Below, piece after piece: positions 1 through 6,749 of a DNA stretch of 7,656 nt. A program made the position numbers and the translations under genes. Positions within the stretch are counted from its first letter, which is position 1. Each line of letters opens with the position of its first letter. Source of the DNA: Rhodospirillales bacterium (GTDB taxonomy: Bacteria; Pseudomonadota; Alphaproteobacteria; Acetobacterales; Acetobacteraceae); contig JAGXAV010000087.1 of assembly GCA_018971455.1 (NCBI GenBank), forward strand, positions 1-7,656, read 5' to 3'. The notes below the pieces were generated by a model. The model was not told where the DNA came from, searched no databases, and saw only the letters and a program-made list of their open reading frames with translations.

Positions 1-864
1 GGCTTCGACAAGAACGCGGTGGCGCTGGCCCCGCTCGCCCGCCTCGGATTCGGCTTCGTCGAGGCCGGCACGGTCACGCCGCTGCCGCAGCCCGGCAATC
101 CCCGCCCGCGCCTGTTCCGTCTGGTGCCGGACCGCGCGGTGATCAACCGCATGGGCTTCAACAATGCCGGGCTCGCCGCCTACCTGCCGCGGCTGGCCGC
201 CTACCCGCGCGGCCTCGCGCCGGTCGGCGCCAATCTGGGCATCAACAAGACCGGCGCCGACCCGCAGCGCGACTATCCTGCGCTGGTCGCCGCCGTGACG
301 CCCCATGCCGGCTACGTGGTGATCAACGTCTCCTCGCCGAACACCCCCGGGCTGCGCGACCTCCAGGGCGAGGAGCTGCTGCGCGGCATCCTCGCCGCCA
401 TCGCCGCCAAGGTGCCGGTCCGCCCGCCGCTGCTGGTCAAGATCGCGCCCGACCTCGCCGATGCCGGGCTCGACGCGGTGATCGACACCTGCATCGAGGC
501 GGGCATCGAGGGCGTGATCATCTCCAACACCACCATCGCCCGCCCGCCCGGCCTGCGCTCGCCGCAGAGCGTGCAGGCCGGCGGCCTCTCCGGCCGGCCG
601 CTCTTCGCGCCCTCCACCACCATGCTCGCCCGCGCCTCCCGCCGCGCCGCCGGCCGCCTGGTGCTGATCGGCACGGGAGGCATCGCCACCGGCGCCGATG
701 TGCTCGCCAAGCTGCGGGCCGGCGCCTCCCTGGTGCAGCTCTACACCGAATTCGCCTATGTCGGGCCGATCCTGCCCGGCCGCCTCAAGGCGGAGCTTCT
801 CGCCGCCCTGGACGCCCAGGGCTTCGCCACCGCCGCCGACGCGATCGGGGCCGACGTGAAATGA
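1..864 (+). CDS. pyrD: Dihydroorotate dehydrogenase (quinone), class 2, 5'-truncated by window edge
   Basis: Oxidises dihydroorotate to orotate in de novo pyrimidine synthesis; class 2 enzymes are membrane-associated, carry FMN and pass electrons to quinone. The reading frame is open from base 1 and begins GFDKNA, a conserved segment inside the family, so the start lies upstream; by alignment with E. coli PyrD about 63 residues are missing. Visible motifs in the 287-residue fragment are NRMGFNNAG (about 49-57), NVSSPNTPGLR (109-119; the second Ser, residue 112, corresponds to the class 2 catalytic base Ser175 of E. coli), LVKIAPDL (145-152, Lys for FMN), SNTT (175-178), GGLSGRPL (194-201) and the phosphate-binding IGTGGI (223-228). 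Serine as the base separates it from class 1 enzymes, which use cysteine. The stop overlaps the next gene's start (ATGA), implying translational coupling. Codon use is very GC-rich, like the flanking core genes. The in-frame GTG at 19 is not a credible start because conserved sequence lies before it. Confidence 0.96.
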   Translation, partial: GFDKNAVALAPLARLGFGFVEAGTVTPLPQPGNPRPRLFRLVPDRAVINRMGFNNAGLAAYLPRLAAYPRGLAPVGANLGINKTGADPQRDYPALVAAVTPHAGYVVINVSSPNTPGLRDLQGEELLRGILAAIAAKVPVRPPLLVKIAPDLADAGLDAVIDTCIEAGIEGVIISNTTIARPPGLRSPQSVQAGGLSGRPLFAPSTTMLARASRRAAGRLVLIGTGGIATGADVLAKLRAGASLVQLYTEFAYVGPILPGRLKAELLAALDAQGFATAADAIGADVK

Positions 865-1721
865 CCGACATGCAGCACCTGGCCGGCTTCGCCCCCCTCG
901 CCGCAGCCTATGACGGCTTCATCCTCGACCTCTGGGGCGTCATCCATGACGGCATCACCCCCTACCCGGGGGCCACCTCGTGCCTGGAACGGCTGCGCGC
1001 CGCCGGCAAGCGCACCATCCTGCTCTCCAACGCGCCCCGCCGCTCCCACGTGGCGCAGGAGGCGATGCGCGCCATGGGCATCCCCGACGATCTTTACACC
1101 GGCATTCTCACCAGCGGCGAAGCCACCCACCAGGCCCTCCGCGACCGTAGCGATCCCTGGTTCGCCGCCCTCGGCACCCGCGTCTTTCATCTCGGCCCGG
1201 CGCGCGACCGCAACGTCATCGAAGACCTGCCGCTCACCCGCGTCGACCGTCCGGAGGCGGCGGATTTCGTCCTCAATACCGGGCCGGACGACACCCGAAG
1301 CCCGACCGACATCGCCGCCTACCTGCCCGATCTCGCCGCCTGCCGCGCCGCCGGGCTGCCGATGGTCTGCGCCAACCCCGATCTCGAGGTGATCCGCGGC
1401 GGCGTGCGCGTGCTCTGCGCCGGGGCGCTGGCCGTGCGCTACATGGAAATGGGCGGCGACCAGCGCTGGCTCGGCAAGCCGGACCCCGCCATCTACGCCC
1501 CGGCACTCGCCATGCTCGGCACCGAACGCCGCCGCGTGCTCGCCGTCGGCGATGCCCTGCGCACGGACATCGCCGGCGCCGCCGCCGTCGATCTGGATTC
1601 CTGCTGGGTGCTCGGCGGCATCCACGCCGAAGAACTCGGCACCGACCCCGCCCGCATCGAACAGGCCGCCGCCCAATCCGGCCTCGCCCCGGTCGCCACC
1701 GTGCCGGCCTTCGTCTGGTAG
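861..1721 (+). CDS. HAD-superfamily class IIA-type hydrolase (TIGR01459-like)
   Basis: A 286-residue soluble protein with the four HAD motifs. Motif I is DLWGVIHDG (23-31) with nucleophile Asp23; motif II is LLSNAPRR (54-61, Ser56); the cap lies between about 65 and 200; motif III Lys206 sits in LGKPDPAIY (204-212); motif IV is VGDALRTDIAGA (229-240, Asp231 and Asp236). The family is related to NagD-like phosphatases, but its substrate is not known to me. Position +2 after the nucleophile is Trp25 rather than the Asp that usually acts as general acid/base in HAD phosphatases; as I recall this is typical of TIGR01459 proteins, so weak or specialised phosphatase activity is possible. The ATG overlaps the pyrD stop by 4 bases, so the two genes are probably one operon. 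From memory, many alphaproteobacteria have ribF and ileS after this gene; here a glycosyltransferase follows instead. Confidence 0.9.
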   Translation: MTDMQHLAGFAPLAAAYDGFILDLWGVIHDGITPYPGATSCLERLRAAGKRTILLSNAPRRSHVAQEAMRAMGIPDDLYTGILTSGEATHQALRDRSDPWFAALGTRVFHLGPARDRNVIEDLPLTRVDRPEAADFVLNTGPDDTRSPTDIAAYLPDLAACRAAGLPMVCANPDLEVIRGGVRVLCAGALAVRYMEMGGDQRWLGKPDPAIYAPALAMLGTERRRVLAVGDALRTDIAGAAAVDLDSCWVLGGIHAEELGTDPARIEQAAAQSGLAPVATVPAFVW

Positions 1722-1906
1722 CAATGCAGGGCCAGGGACGGTCAACCCATGCACCATTTACAGGCACGTTTTGCCAACCCAGTGCGGACGCGCCACGCTA
1801 CGCCGCATCGTCGACACTGGGGCGAAACCGGTTCGAATAGAGCCGCGCAATGAGTCCGGATTGATGATATTGTTCTTATCTAACATCAAACAGCAAGCGC
1901 GCATTC
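1722..1906. other. Intergenic region, AT-richer, no convincing gene
   Basis: This 185-bp gap separates the pyrD-HAD pair from the membrane glycosyltransferase. GC falls toward its right end (the 60-base line starting at 1861, which includes the first codons of the next gene, is 42% GC by hand count). It should carry the promoter of the downstream gene, but I found no good -35/-10 pair at 16-18 bp spacing and no hairpin followed by a T run to end the upstream operon. It holds a short palindrome AACCGGTT near 1827-1834 and an imperfect dyad at 1861-1889, listed separately. A 34-codon ORF (1749-1853) shows nothing that supports coding. Confidence 0.6.
1861..1889. promoter_or_regulatory. Imperfect inverted repeat, possible operator or leader hairpin
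   Basis: Arms TTGATGATA (1861-1869) and TAACATCAA (1881-1889) pair at 8 of 9 positions, with an 11-base AT-rich centre. It ends 17 bases before the ATG of the membrane glycosyltransferase. The symmetry suits a dimeric regulator site, or a weak hairpin in the mRNA leader. The TTGATG half could also be read as a -35 element, but no matching -10 lies 16-18 bases downstream. Function is inferred only from symmetry and position. Confidence 0.3.
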
Positions 1907-3496
1907 ATGGCGAACCCGACAGTCAAAGACACCCCACGGCGCGATCGGTCTGATCCGCCCTTCTGCAAGGCGGAACTGGCGAGCGATTTTGGGCTCTGTC
2001 TTCTGGCGATGGTGGTCTTGTACTGGCGATGGGTCGGCTACCAGGGGCACGATGATGCCTCATACGCAGCCGCTGCGTTGACTTGGGTGCAGCATTTTCC
2101 ATCACTGGGCAATGATCACTGGGCCTTGCGCTATCCACTCGTGCTTCCCATCGCCGGTGCCATTGCTTTGTTCGGCCCATCGGTCGCCGCCCTGACAACG
2201 GTCAACTTGTCAACATTCGTGGGCTATCTCGTCGTCAGCTATCTCGCCGTGCGCCACTGGTTCGGCCGAACTGCCGCCATCCTGCTCACCGTCATCGGCA
2301 TCCTCCTGCCGGAATTCCCGGTACAGGCGACCTATGCCAATCCTGATCTGCCAGAAATGGCATTCGTTATCTTCTCGTTCTGGACCCTCATGCTCGCACG
2401 AGAGCGCGGAGGCGGCTGGAAACTGATGCTGCTGAGCGGCTTCCTCGCCGGCATCGGGTTCCTGACCCGGGAGACCACAGCGCTGCTGGTGATCTTCTAC
2501 GGATTGCTGTTTCTATTTCGTCCGGCCATGCCGCGCTGGCAATACTTCCTGATCGGACTGGGGTTCACCGTGGTGATCGCGGCGCAGGTTGGCTATCTCA
2601 CCGTCCGCACGGGTGATCCTCTCTATCGATTCAACCTTGACGCGCACCATGACACGGTCAACCGTTCGACCAAGGAAATCGCCGCCGAACGCGCCGGACG
2701 AGCCCTGGACAGCGAGGGAGTTCTGGCAACAAATCCGATTGTTGCCCCTCTGGCGGCAATCTTCATCAGCCAGAAATTCGGCCTCCTGTTTTTTCTGGCA
2801 ATCCCATCCTGCGTTGTCTTGCTTGCGGATCGGCGCCTGACTGTACAGCAGCGTTCGGTGGTGGCCTGTGCCGGCCTGGGAGCGCTTGTCGCCTTCTTGT
2901 TTGTAGCTCTGAACGTGACAATTCTATATGTCGTGCCACGGTATTTCATTGTGCCCGCTGCGCTGGCCGCGGTGCCGACCGCAGTGCTCGGCGCTCGGCT
3001 TCTCAACCGTGGTGGATTTCGCATGGTCGTTGCGATCCTGGCCGGCACGGGATTTGTCGCCTCCTCCGTTGGGCTGCTCTATTTGGAGGACACGCATCCC
3101 ATGCGTGCGGAGCAGCAAATCGTCCGATTCATCGCAACGTCGAATGCGCCCGTTCATGTGGATCCCGAGACCGCGCGGCGTCTTCGCTATCTGCTCATCG
3201 CACGAGGGTTGACAAATCGCATGACGATTTCACCACCCGGCGCCGGCAGCCTCGTGGCGACCGAGGATGGAGTGGTTCAGGCCTGCCTGAAGATTCCCCA
3301 CTGTCAAATATATGACAGCATGGAGAAGTTTTCTGCTGGCCCCGGCTGGACCGTTCTCACCCGATACGATCCGCCGACCCGCGCGATCGCGACCGTTCTT
3401 CGCTATCTCAGGCTGGACACCCTCATCCCGCCTGACATTCTGAAAAAGATCGACCAACCCGGCACGACCGCGATCATCTACCGGGTGGCCGGCTAG
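1907..3496 (+). CDS. Multi-pass GT-C glycosyltransferase, ArnT/PMT (GT39-like) family
   Basis: A 529-residue integral membrane protein with about 11-12 predicted helices by eye (first about 27-45, last about 371-393), then a soluble tail of about 135 residues. GT-C enzymes use a polyprenyl-phosphate-linked sugar and act on the periplasmic side. Supporting marks are an acidic pair Asp49-Asp50 in GHDDASY just after helix 1, where the catalytic acid of ArnT-like enzymes lies; YANPDLPEM (143-151) before helix 5; GFLTRET (184-190); a long polar loop at about 238-288; and VPRYFIVP (343-350) opening a late helix. Usual length for the family is 450-600. Donor and acceptor cannot be told. ATG 1907 is the first possible start: an in-frame TGA lies at 1865-1867 and no start codon lies between. 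The ribosome binding site is weak. Base composition is clearly less GC-rich (55-57% in two lines counted) than flanking core genes, which suggests transfer. The stop is 4 bases from that of the convergent GT4 gene. Confidence 0.82.
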   Translation: MANPTVKDTPRRDRSDPPFCKAELASDFGLCLLAMVVLYWRWVGYQGHDDASYAAAALTWVQHFPSLGNDHWALRYPLVLPIAGAIALFGPSVAALTTVNLSTFVGYLVVSYLAVRHWFGRTAAILLTVIGILLPEFPVQATYANPDLPEMAFVIFSFWTLMLARERGGGWKLMLLSGFLAGIGFLTRETTALLVIFYGLLFLFRPAMPRWQYFLIGLGFTVVIAAQVGYLTVRTGDPLYRFNLDAHHDTVNRSTKEIAAERAGRALDSEGVLATNPIVAPLAAIFISQKFGLLFFLAIPSCVVLLADRRLTVQQRSVVACAGLGALVAFLFVALNVTILYVVPRYFIVPAALAAVPTAVLGARLLNRGGFRMVVAILAGTGFVASSVGLLYLEDTHPMRAEQQIVRFIATSNAPVHVDPETARRLRYLLIARGLTNRMTISPPGAGSLVATEDGVVQACLKIPHCQIYDSMEKFSAGPGWTVLTRYDPPTRAIATVLRYLRLDTLIPPDILKKIDQPGTTAIIYRVAG

Positions 3497-3500
3497 GGTA

Positions 3501-4712
3501 TCATCCCCGAGATTGTCCCCGTCGTGCCGCAAGGCAGATCGCCTCGAACTGTCGGGCGACCTGCGCCCAGGAGAACCGTGCCTCCAGCCGCGTGCGCGCC
3601 TGCCGCGCCAGCCGTTCACCGAGCGCCGCATCACCCAGCAAACGCAGGATCGCGGCGGCAAAATCGGCCGCCGGGTCGGCCGCCAGGAAATGCTCCCCAG
3701 GCTCGATGTCCAACCCCTCGACTCCAAGCCTCGTGGAGACAACCGGGCGCCCCATCGCCATGGCTTCGAAGGCCTTGATGCGCGTCCCGCTGCCGATGCG
3801 CAGCGGGATGACGGCAACATCAGCGGCCGCCACGTGGGGACGGATATCGTCCACCAGCCCGGTGAACTCCCAGGCGAGACCGCGGTCGCGCGCCGCCGAA
3901 ACCAGCGATTCCGGCGGGCGCCGGCCAACAATGACCGCCCGCGCGGCGGGCCGGCCACGCAGGACCAACGGCCAGATCTCCTGCATCAGGAAGGCCACGC
4001 CATCAATATTTGCTGGCGAGTCCATCGCGCCGACAAAAACGATCGTGTTCCCGTCGCCCCCGGCGCTGGCCGGTTGGAAGTTGAAGAAGTCGAGATCGAC
4101 CCCTGTGTCGATGCGATGCACCGACGGTAGAGCGTAGCGCCGCGCCAGTGCCTCACCGTCACGTGCCGAGACGGCGATCACCGTGTCGAACCGGCGCAGC
4201 ACTTCGCCCTCGAATCGCCGCATCTTCTGCGCCTGGCTGCGCCAGACCAGACGCCAGATTCCACGCGCCAGCCCGGCGTGCCGTTCGAAGATCTCGGCCT
4301 CGACATTATGGGTAAACATCACCGAGGCCGGATCGATATGTCGTGGCACGAGAACGTCCGCATGGGGGAAATCCACCAGCACAACATCCGTTTGTCCAGC
4401 AATCGCACCGGCCACCACCTCGCATCCGCGAGCAGAACGGTCGGTCGCCACGCCAACAGGCACCGAGGCGGCCAATGCCATCAGCCGCCCCAGCCGCGAC
4501 ATGGTCGGGGCCGGCCACGACAGGAATTCGTCGCAGACCGCATCGATCTCCGCCGCGAAACCGGAGACATCCGGCGGCGCGGGGGAAGCGAGCGTCACCT
4601 CGAAGGCGCCGCCCTTCATGTTGCGCAGGATGTTCGAGGTTCGGATTTTGCCGCCTTCGTCTGTGGGAAACAGGAAGCGCGGGCTGACAAACAGCAGCCG
4701 CGGCCGGTTCAC
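3501..4712 (-). CDS. Glycosyltransferase family 4 (GT-B fold), cytoplasmic
   Basis: A 403-residue retaining-type GT4 enzyme that would add a sugar from a nucleotide donor to a growing glycan at the inner face of the membrane. The N-terminal acceptor domain opens with LLFVSPRFLFPTDEGGKIR (about 6-24), resembling the sugar transferases of PEP-CTERM/EpsH-type exopolysaccharide clusters (TIGR03087-like); THNVEAE is at 134-140. The C-terminal donor domain has IVFVGAMDSPANIDGV (about 224-239) and GSGTRIKAFEAMAMGRPVV (307-325). Glu316 is the second Glu of the EX7E motif; the first position is Ser308, as in the GSGTR subgroup. I chose GTG at 4712, which overlaps the dehydrogenase stop as GTGA, has AGGG 9 bases upstream, and places the first beta strand right after the start. 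An open frame runs back to 4805 but those 31 codons lie inside the dehydrogenase gene and look unlike the family. It is co-transcribed with the dehydrogenase. One line counted here is 72% GC, above its two cassette partners. Confidence 0.88.
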   Translation of the reverse strand: MNRPRLLFVSPRFLFPTDEGGKIRTSNILRNMKGGAFEVTLASPAPPDVSGFAAEIDAVCDEFLSWPAPTMSRLGRLMALAASVPVGVATDRSARGCEVVAGAIAGQTDVVLVDFPHADVLVPRHIDPASVMFTHNVEAEIFERHAGLARGIWRLVWRSQAQKMRRFEGEVLRRFDTVIAVSARDGEALARRYALPSVHRIDTGVDLDFFNFQPASAGGDGNTIVFVGAMDSPANIDGVAFLMQEIWPLVLRGRPAARAVIVGRRPPESLVSAARDRGLAWEFTGLVDDIRPHVAAADVAVIPLRIGSGTRIKAFEAMAMGRPVVSTRLGVEGLDIEPGEHFLAADPAADFAAAILRLLGDAALGERLARQARTRLEARFSWAQVARQFEAICLAARRGQSRG

Positions 4713-6025
4713 CAGCAGATGCCCTGATAGACGATCCCGCTTTGCGCCGCCAATTCGTCGATTCCGGCAAGGTCGAACACGATGTGGTCCGAAAGGCTCT
4801 TGCACAATGGCGCACGATCCTCCGCACCAACATGACCGACGACCACGATGCGGCTCTCTGCGAGCGCCACGGCGACATCATCCACCATTAGCCGCTCGAT
4901 ATGCGGAATCTCGCGGTCGATATAGACCCGATTGCTGCCAACGAGTCGCGCCACCTGGACGGAACGATCAAATATCCGCAGATCATATCCCTTCCCGAGC
5001 AGTTTCTCGGCCAGCACCACAAAGGGGGACTCGCGAAGATCGTCCGTTCCCTGCTTGAATGCCAATCCCAGCAGCGCGACCTTCTGCCGACCATGCCGGG
5101 CGATCATCCCGTACGTCCGCTCCACGATATCCTGATTGCTCGGCAACACATGCCGCAGGAAGGGGGCCGCCACGTCCTTGTCGTTGGCAAGGGCCAGGAG
5201 GCTGCGGATGTCCTTGGGCAGGCAGGAACCGCCAAAGGCAAAGCCGGGCCGCAAATAGGCCGAGGAAATATTCAGCACCCGATCTTCGCGGAAAATCCGG
5301 AACGCCTCGCGTGCATCCACACCATGCGCCGCCAGGATCTGGCCCGCCTCGTTGGCGAACGCAAGCTTCACCGCGTGATAGGCGTTCGATAGATATTTGG
5401 CGCTCTCCACCACGCGATAAGGCGCCACGTGAACGGGTGCTTCGATAGCGGCATACAGGTTGCGCAGCACCGCGGCATCATCACCCGGCGCAGCCCCGAT
5501 CAACGTAAAGGGAGGGGCGTGGAAATCACGCACCGAACTGCCTTCGCGCAGGAATTCGGGATTGCTGTAATAGGCGAAATCAACCCCGTGACGACGCCCT
5601 GATTCCCGCTCGAGCATGGGAATCACCCGGTCTTCGGCAGTGCCGGGCGGCACCGTCGAGCGCATCACCACGGTATGTCTTGCAGCCTTGCCCTTGAGCG
5701 CCCGGCCGATCGCCGAGACGACATTGTCCACCGCCGTCATCGACACGCTGCCATTCGGCGCACTTGGCGTGCCCACCGAAATGAACGAGACATCGGTCCG
5801 GGCGACCGCCTCTTCAACATCGTCGGTGGCAACCAGGCGGCCATCCTGCACGCCACTGGCAACGAGTTCGTTGATCTCGGCTTCGACAATCGGCGACTGC
5901 CCGCGTCGCAGCATGGCGATTTTCTCCGGCGCCACATCGACGGCAATCACCTCATGGCCGAGTGCCGCAAGGCACCCGCTGGACACCACGCCGACGTAGC
6001 CCGCACCAAAAATAGATATCTTCAT
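4709..6025 (-). CDS. GDP-mannose/UDP-glucose 6-dehydrogenase family, AlgD-like
   Basis: A 438-residue NAD-dependent enzyme that oxidises C6 of a nucleotide sugar to a uronic acid in two steps through a thioester. The Rossmann motif GAGYVG (7-12) and Asp30 bind NAD; VGTPSAPNG (85-93), NPEFLRE (155-161), Lys210 and Asn214 in AKYLSNAYHAVKLAFANE, and GFAFGGSCLPKD (261-272, nucleophile Cys268, Asp272) form the active site. These numbers match Pseudomonas AlgD residue for residue as I recall it, as do GTDDLRESP and the terminal GICW, so GDP-mannose is the likelier substrate; UDP-glucose cannot be excluded. The start is set at ATG 6025, where the Rossmann strand begins as in AlgD; the frame stays open to 6094 but those 23 residues have no family support and contain the leader hairpin. 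The ribosome binding site is weak (AAAGG, 13 bases upstream). It is the first gene of a pair with the GT4 enzyme. No alginate polymerase or epimerase genes lie in the window. GC is about 58-62% in lines counted. Confidence 0.93.
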   Translation of the reverse strand: MKISIFGAGYVGVVSSGCLAALGHEVIAVDVAPEKIAMLRRGQSPIVEAEINELVASGVQDGRLVATDDVEEAVARTDVSFISVGTPSAPNGSVSMTAVDNVVSAIGRALKGKAARHTVVMRSTVPPGTAEDRVIPMLERESGRRHGVDFAYYSNPEFLREGSSVRDFHAPPFTLIGAAPGDDAAVLRNLYAAIEAPVHVAPYRVVESAKYLSNAYHAVKLAFANEAGQILAAHGVDAREAFRIFREDRVLNISSAYLRPGFAFGGSCLPKDIRSLLALANDKDVAAPFLRHVLPSNQDIVERTYGMIARHGRQKVALLGLAFKQGTDDLRESPFVVLAEKLLGKGYDLRIFDRSVQVARLVGSNRVYIDREIPHIERLMVDDVAVALAESRIVVVGHVGAEDRAPLCKSLSDHIVFDLAGIDELAAQSGIVYQGICW

Positions 6026-6054
6026 CTGGATCAGGCATACCTTTGCGTCGGTCG

Positions 6055-6074
6055 GTTCCGGCGGATCCCGGAAC
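6055..6074 (-). promoter_or_regulatory. Perfect 7-bp hairpin in the dehydrogenase leader
   Basis: GTTCCGG (6055-6061) and CCGGAAC (6068-6074) are exact inverted repeats around a 6-base loop, about 30 bases before the dehydrogenase ATG on the - strand. There is no T run after it, so it is unlikely to be an intrinsic terminator for yqgE. It may be a regulator site or a folded mRNA leader. The rest of the 166-bp gap (6026-6191) shows no convincing promoter; the best -35-like TTGCGA has only a poor -10 match 17 bases on. Confidence 0.35.
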
Positions 6075-6191
6075 GGCCAGAAGAAATCGCACAAGAACAG
6101 GAACGTCGCAACGAGACGACGACGCGCACCATGGCCAGATGACCGTTAAGGAAAGATTTGCGGCCCGCGCTTGCCGATGGGCCGCGCGCCC

Positions 6192-6749
6192 TCAGGCCCG
6201 TCCCGCCACGCTGGAGAGCTGCACCGGATCGACATGCAGCTTCGCCAGCGCCCGGCGCCATTTGGTGTCGTCGGCGGCGTCGAAGACCAGGTCGAGATCG
6301 GCGGGTGCCGTGAGCCAGGCGTTCTGCTGGATCTCGGCATCGAGCTGCCCCGGCCCCCAGCCGGCATAGCCCAGCGCGAGCAGCCCCCGCGCCGGCCCGC
6401 CGCCCGCGGCGATGGCCTTGAGAATGTCCAGATTGGCGGTCAGCGCCAGCGCATCGTCCACGCGCAGGCTGGCCGCGTCGGTCCAGTCCGTGGTGTGCAG
6501 CACGAAGCCGCGCGCATTGTCCACCGGCCCGCCCTCGCACAGCCGCACCTGGCGGGCCGGCGGCACCGGATCGACGCCAAGCTGGCTCAGCAGATCGGCG
6601 AAGCTGGGCTCGGCGAGCGGACGGTTGAGCACGATGCCCATCGCCCCCTCCGGCGTGTGGGCGCACAGATAGACCACGCTGTGGGCAAAGCGCGGATCGC
6701 CCATCGCCGGCATGGCGATGAGCACCTGCCCGGTCAGTGTGGTCTCCAT
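6192..6749 (-). CDS. yqgE: YqgE/AlgH family protein (DUF179)
   Basis: A 185-residue protein of the widespread UPF0301/DUF179 family; the E. coli member has about 187 residues. Conserved segments are LIAMPAMGDPRF (10-21), VVYLCAHTPEGAMGIVLNRP (25-44), CEGGPVD (71-77) and GYAGWGPGQLDAEI (127-140). No catalytic activity is firmly established; AlgH was originally named as an alginate regulator in Pseudomonas, but the family is widespread in bacteria that make no alginate, so its closeness to an AlgD-like gene is probably accidental. I chose ATG 6749 because AGGTG lies 6 bases upstream and the family pattern begins soon after; ATG 6770 (seven residues more) has no good ribosome binding site but stays possible. 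The frame is open to 6896, but that Arg/Ala-rich extension is outside the family. GC-rich codon use matches the core genes. It is transcribed away from the peroxiredoxin and toward the dehydrogenase. Confidence 0.93.
   Translation of the reverse strand: METTLTGQVLIAMPAMGDPRFAHSVVYLCAHTPEGAMGIVLNRPLAEPSFADLLSQLGVDPVPPARQVRLCEGGPVDNARGFVLHTTDWTDAASLRVDDALALTANLDILKAIAAGGGPARGLLALGYAGWGPGQLDAEIQQNAWLTAPADLDLVFDAADDTKWRRALAKLHVDPVQLSSVAGRA

Noticed and set aside
756..1757. Long - strand ORF (333 codons) opposite the HAD gene
   Set aside because: It is a shadow of the GC-rich + strand HAD and pyrD frames: its composition is Gly/Ala/His-rich with no family pattern, while the opposite strand has clear HAD motifs.
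1820..1850. GGTTCGAAT resembling a tRNA T loop, which might mark an integration site
   Set aside because: The bases that would form the T stem (ACCGG and AGAGC) do not pair, and no acceptor or anticodon stem can be built around it.
1749..1853. 34-codon ORF in the left intergenic gap
   Set aside because: No convincing ribosome binding site, no family resemblance, His/Arg-rich; length is expected by chance.
3230..3958. - strand ORF of 242 codons spanning both glycosyltransferase 3' ends
   Set aside because: It overlaps two well-supported genes, is Arg/Ser/Trp-rich, and its segments are frame-shifted copies of the GT4 coding sequence.
4183..5058. + strand ORF of 291 codons opposite the GT4 and dehydrogenase genes
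   Set aside because: It is antisense to two genes with full motifs; its Arg/Ser/Pro-rich composition is typical of shadow frames.
5675..6142. + strand ORF opposite the dehydrogenase start
   Set aside because: It lies antisense to the Rossmann domain coding region, with no recognisable domain and a poor start context.
1722..6191. Direct repeats or insertion-sequence ends bordering the cassette
   Set aside because: The only shared string noted in the two border gaps is the 7-mer GCACCAT, which is within chance; no transposase or integrase is present.
6192..6749. Functional link between YqgE/AlgH and the AlgD-like gene in an alginate pathway
   Set aside because: YqgE is widespread in bacteria without alginate, composition differs between the two genes, and no alginate genes are seen; adjacency is better explained by cassette insertion.
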